From Methanomassiliicoccales archaeon PtaU1.Bin124 (GTDB taxonomy: Archaea > Thermoplasmatota > Thermoplasmata > Methanomassiliicoccales > UBA472), in contig MVRC01000002.1 of the NCBI GenBank assembly GCA_002067865.1, positions 1-51,426 of the forward strand: a stretch of 51,426 bases of DNA, written 5' to 3'. A program made the translations under genes and the position numbers. Within the stretch, counting starts at the first letter, position 1; each line of letters opens with the position of its first letter. Under the pieces are notes generated by a model. The model was not told the DNA's origin, searched no databases, and saw only the letters and a list, made by a program, of their open reading frames with translations. Of the stretch, positions 50,189-51,426 are shown in pieces.

Positions 50189-51307
50189 ATGCCCTGCGGC
50201 ATGACCCCCGCTACCAGCAAAAGAACGAGATTTGTGATTCTGGGCGGTTACCTCGGTGCAGGCAAGACCACGTTGGCGGCAGCATTGGCGAAGCAGCTGC
50301 GGGACGTGCATGGACGTTCGGTCGCGGTCATAACGAACGATCAGGGGGACGCTCTCGTCGACACGGCCTACATGAAGAATGCCGGGGTGGACGTGCGTGA
50401 GGTGCTGGGGGGTTGTTTCTGCTCGCACTTCGATGAGTTCGTCAAGAGCGCCCGAAGCCTTGTCAACATGGTCCGTCCGGACATCATCATCGCCGAGCCG
50501 ATCGGCACATCTACCAATGTGCTGGCATCGGTCGTCGCCCCGCTCCGGGAAATGTATCCGGACGAGTTCGAGGTCGCTCCGCTGTTCGTCGTCCTGGACC
50601 TATCCAGGGTGGACGAGACCCTTAAAAAGGCATCGTCCTTCGGATTGGGAGGGGGCAGGATCATACCATCTCACCAGGTGCATGAGGCGGAGATGGTGCT
50701 GCTGACCAAGGCGGACCTGGTGAACGAGGCCGCGATCCAAGGTGCGGTGGCCCGATTGGCCCAGGAAGTGCCGGATGCGAAGGTACTGCCAGTGAGCGCC
50801 AGGACCGGAACTAACATCGAGGCGCTGGCACAGTTCGTCTCTTCAGGTGCGACATCATCCAAGGCGGCCTTGGGGGTCGATAACCGCATGTTCGCCACTG
50901 AGAAGGCGACCATGGGGTGGTATTCGGGAACGGCGGAGGTGGAGTGCGGCGATAGAGGCGATGCCTATGCTATCTGCCGTAACATCCTGGATAAGGTCGG
51001 AACCGCCTATGGAGGGGACAACATCGGCCACGTCAAGCTAGTGTTCGAATCGGAGGCGGCCTCCCTTAAGATGTCCCTGGTGGCCGATTCCGCCCAGGTG
51101 GACGGGATCAAAGGCGGGCGTTACGCCAAGGGGAAGGGCAAGATGGTCATGAACGCACGAATCATGGCCCCGCCCACGGAGATCCGCAAGACGATGGAAA
51201 AGGCGTTGCGCAACGTCTGTGATGGTATGGGAATGACCATAACCAGTTACCGGGACAGCGTCCTCAGGCCGGTCCCGGAGGTCCCCGATCATTTCAGAAC
51301 CAAGTGA
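50189..51307 (+). CDS. CobW/G3E-family GTPase paralog (CxCS)
   Basis: 372 residues. Walker A GGYLGAGKTTLAAALAKQL (from residue 19), DQGDALVDTAYMKNAGVDVREVLGGCFCSHF (C76, C78, then Ser79) and TKAD in VLLTKADLV. Its C-terminus (MFATEKATMGWYSGTAEVECGDRGDAY) is the same kind as in the 48403 paralog. The third Cys of the G3E metal site is Ser here, so metal affinity or role may differ. ATG 50189 or 50201. The TATA-like CATTTAACG (50171-50179) is too close to ATG 50189 for a leaderless start. It is the last complete gene in the window. Confidence 0.88.
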   Translation: MPCGMTPATSKRTRFVILGGYLGAGKTTLAAALAKQLRDVHGRSVAVITNDQGDALVDTAYMKNAGVDVREVLGGCFCSHFDEFVKSARSLVNMVRPDIIIAEPIGTSTNVLASVVAPLREMYPDEFEVAPLFVVLDLSRVDETLKKASSFGLGGGRIIPSHQVHEAEMVLLTKADLVNEAAIQGAVARLAQEVPDAKVLPVSARTGTNIEALAQFVSSGATSSKAALGVDNRMFATEKATMGWYSGTAEVECGDRGDAYAICRNILDKVGTAYGGDNIGHVKLVFESEAASLKMSLVADSAQVDGIKGGRYAKGKGKMVMNARIMAPPTEIRKTMEKALRNVCDGMGMTITSYRDSVLRPVPEVPDHFRTK

Positions 51308-51426
51308 AGTGACCCCATCCTAGGCCAGCCTGAAAAACATGTACTGCTTTCCGTGCATTTCCGCAATTTTATATAGAGAATCCGCCAATTTTGCGTATAC
51401 AGGCGTGTTCGGTTACCGGGGAGGGG
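51308..51426 (+). promoter_or_regulatory. Intergenic region with a TATA box at the window end
   Basis: TTTTATATAG (51367-51376) is a good TATA-like element. No start codon of a following gene is convincing before the end; the promoter probably serves a gene beyond the window. Confidence 0.5.

Noticed and set aside
1-51426. CRISPR arrays, insertion sequences or prophage
   Set aside because: I saw no regularly spaced repeats, transposase, integrase or phage genes while reading the window. A dedicated repeat search would be needed to exclude short remnants.

Overview
This window is a stretch of GC-rich archaeal chromosome, with no phage, transposon or CRISPR signature. Archaeal markers are PCNA, transcription factor S, the Taw2 wyosine enzyme, a geranylgeranyl-reductase-family flavoprotein, form III RuBisCO with AMP phosphorylase, an aCPSF2-type beta-CASP nuclease, DUF835 and HTH_10 (Bat-type) proteins, and Rad55/KaiC-like ATPases. 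HdrB/HdrC, an HdrD-like protein, MvhD, DUF1638 and CobW-type proteins point to an anaerobic euryarchaeon. I infer a Thermoplasmatota member near Methanomassiliicoccales. No methanogenesis marker (mcr, mtr) lies in the window, so methanogenesis itself is not shown. Many genes have a TATA-like box about 25-35 nt before the start codon and no Shine-Dalgarno, which suggests frequent leaderless transcripts.

Layout. 1-2115: two tandem paralogous MFS transporters, the first cut by the window edge. 2156-2896: a RuvX/RuvC-fold protein. 2897-6601 (minus): the AMP pathway operon e2b2-rbcL-deoA, which turns AMP phosphate and ribose into 3-phosphoglycerate. 6670-9951: PolX, an MBL hydrolase and a DUF835 protein. 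10040-11539: an unrecognised Cys-rich protein. 11540-13713 (minus): a geranylgeranyl-reductase-family protein coupled to Taw2. 13805-16238 (minus): split transketolase plus small transaldolase, the non-oxidative pentose phosphate branch. 16351-22669: HD phosphohydrolase, a large multi-PAS/GAF kinase, PCNA, TFS, a membrane protein and a small HTH protein. 22851-25405: YjbQ, beta-CASP nuclease, NadC. 25406-28948: HdrBC, then two small genes, then an HdrD-like protein with MvhD. 29051-32857: NrdG and three Rad55/KaiC-like ATPases. 32934-33006: tRNA-Val(CAC). 33155-36876: a Bat-type regulator divergent from an ABC export/lipoprotein-type transporter. 36877-37399: a strikingly AT-rich intergenic island. 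37400-44876: a four-gene operon of FAD oxidase/Fe-S protein, two ferredoxin-GltB2-like proteins (one degenerate) and a GATase/GXGXG fusion. 44968-51307: MerR, HEAT, DUF1638, Bat-type regulator, flavodoxin, and two CobW-like GTPases flanking a Cys-rich winged-helix protein.

The most unusual system is the 37400-44876 operon. It holds all the domains of glutamate synthase in a rearranged form. A GlcD-like flavoprotein with two ferredoxin clusters stands where the usual NADPH-oxidising GltD subunit would be, and a second, apparently non-catalytic FMN-domain paralog is added. It may be an alternative-donor glutamate synthase or a different amidotransfer/redox enzyme. Other leads are the HdrBC and HdrD-MvhD loci without HdrA, the three ATPases that share a deviant Walker A motif, and the CobW pair with its Cys-rich regulator.
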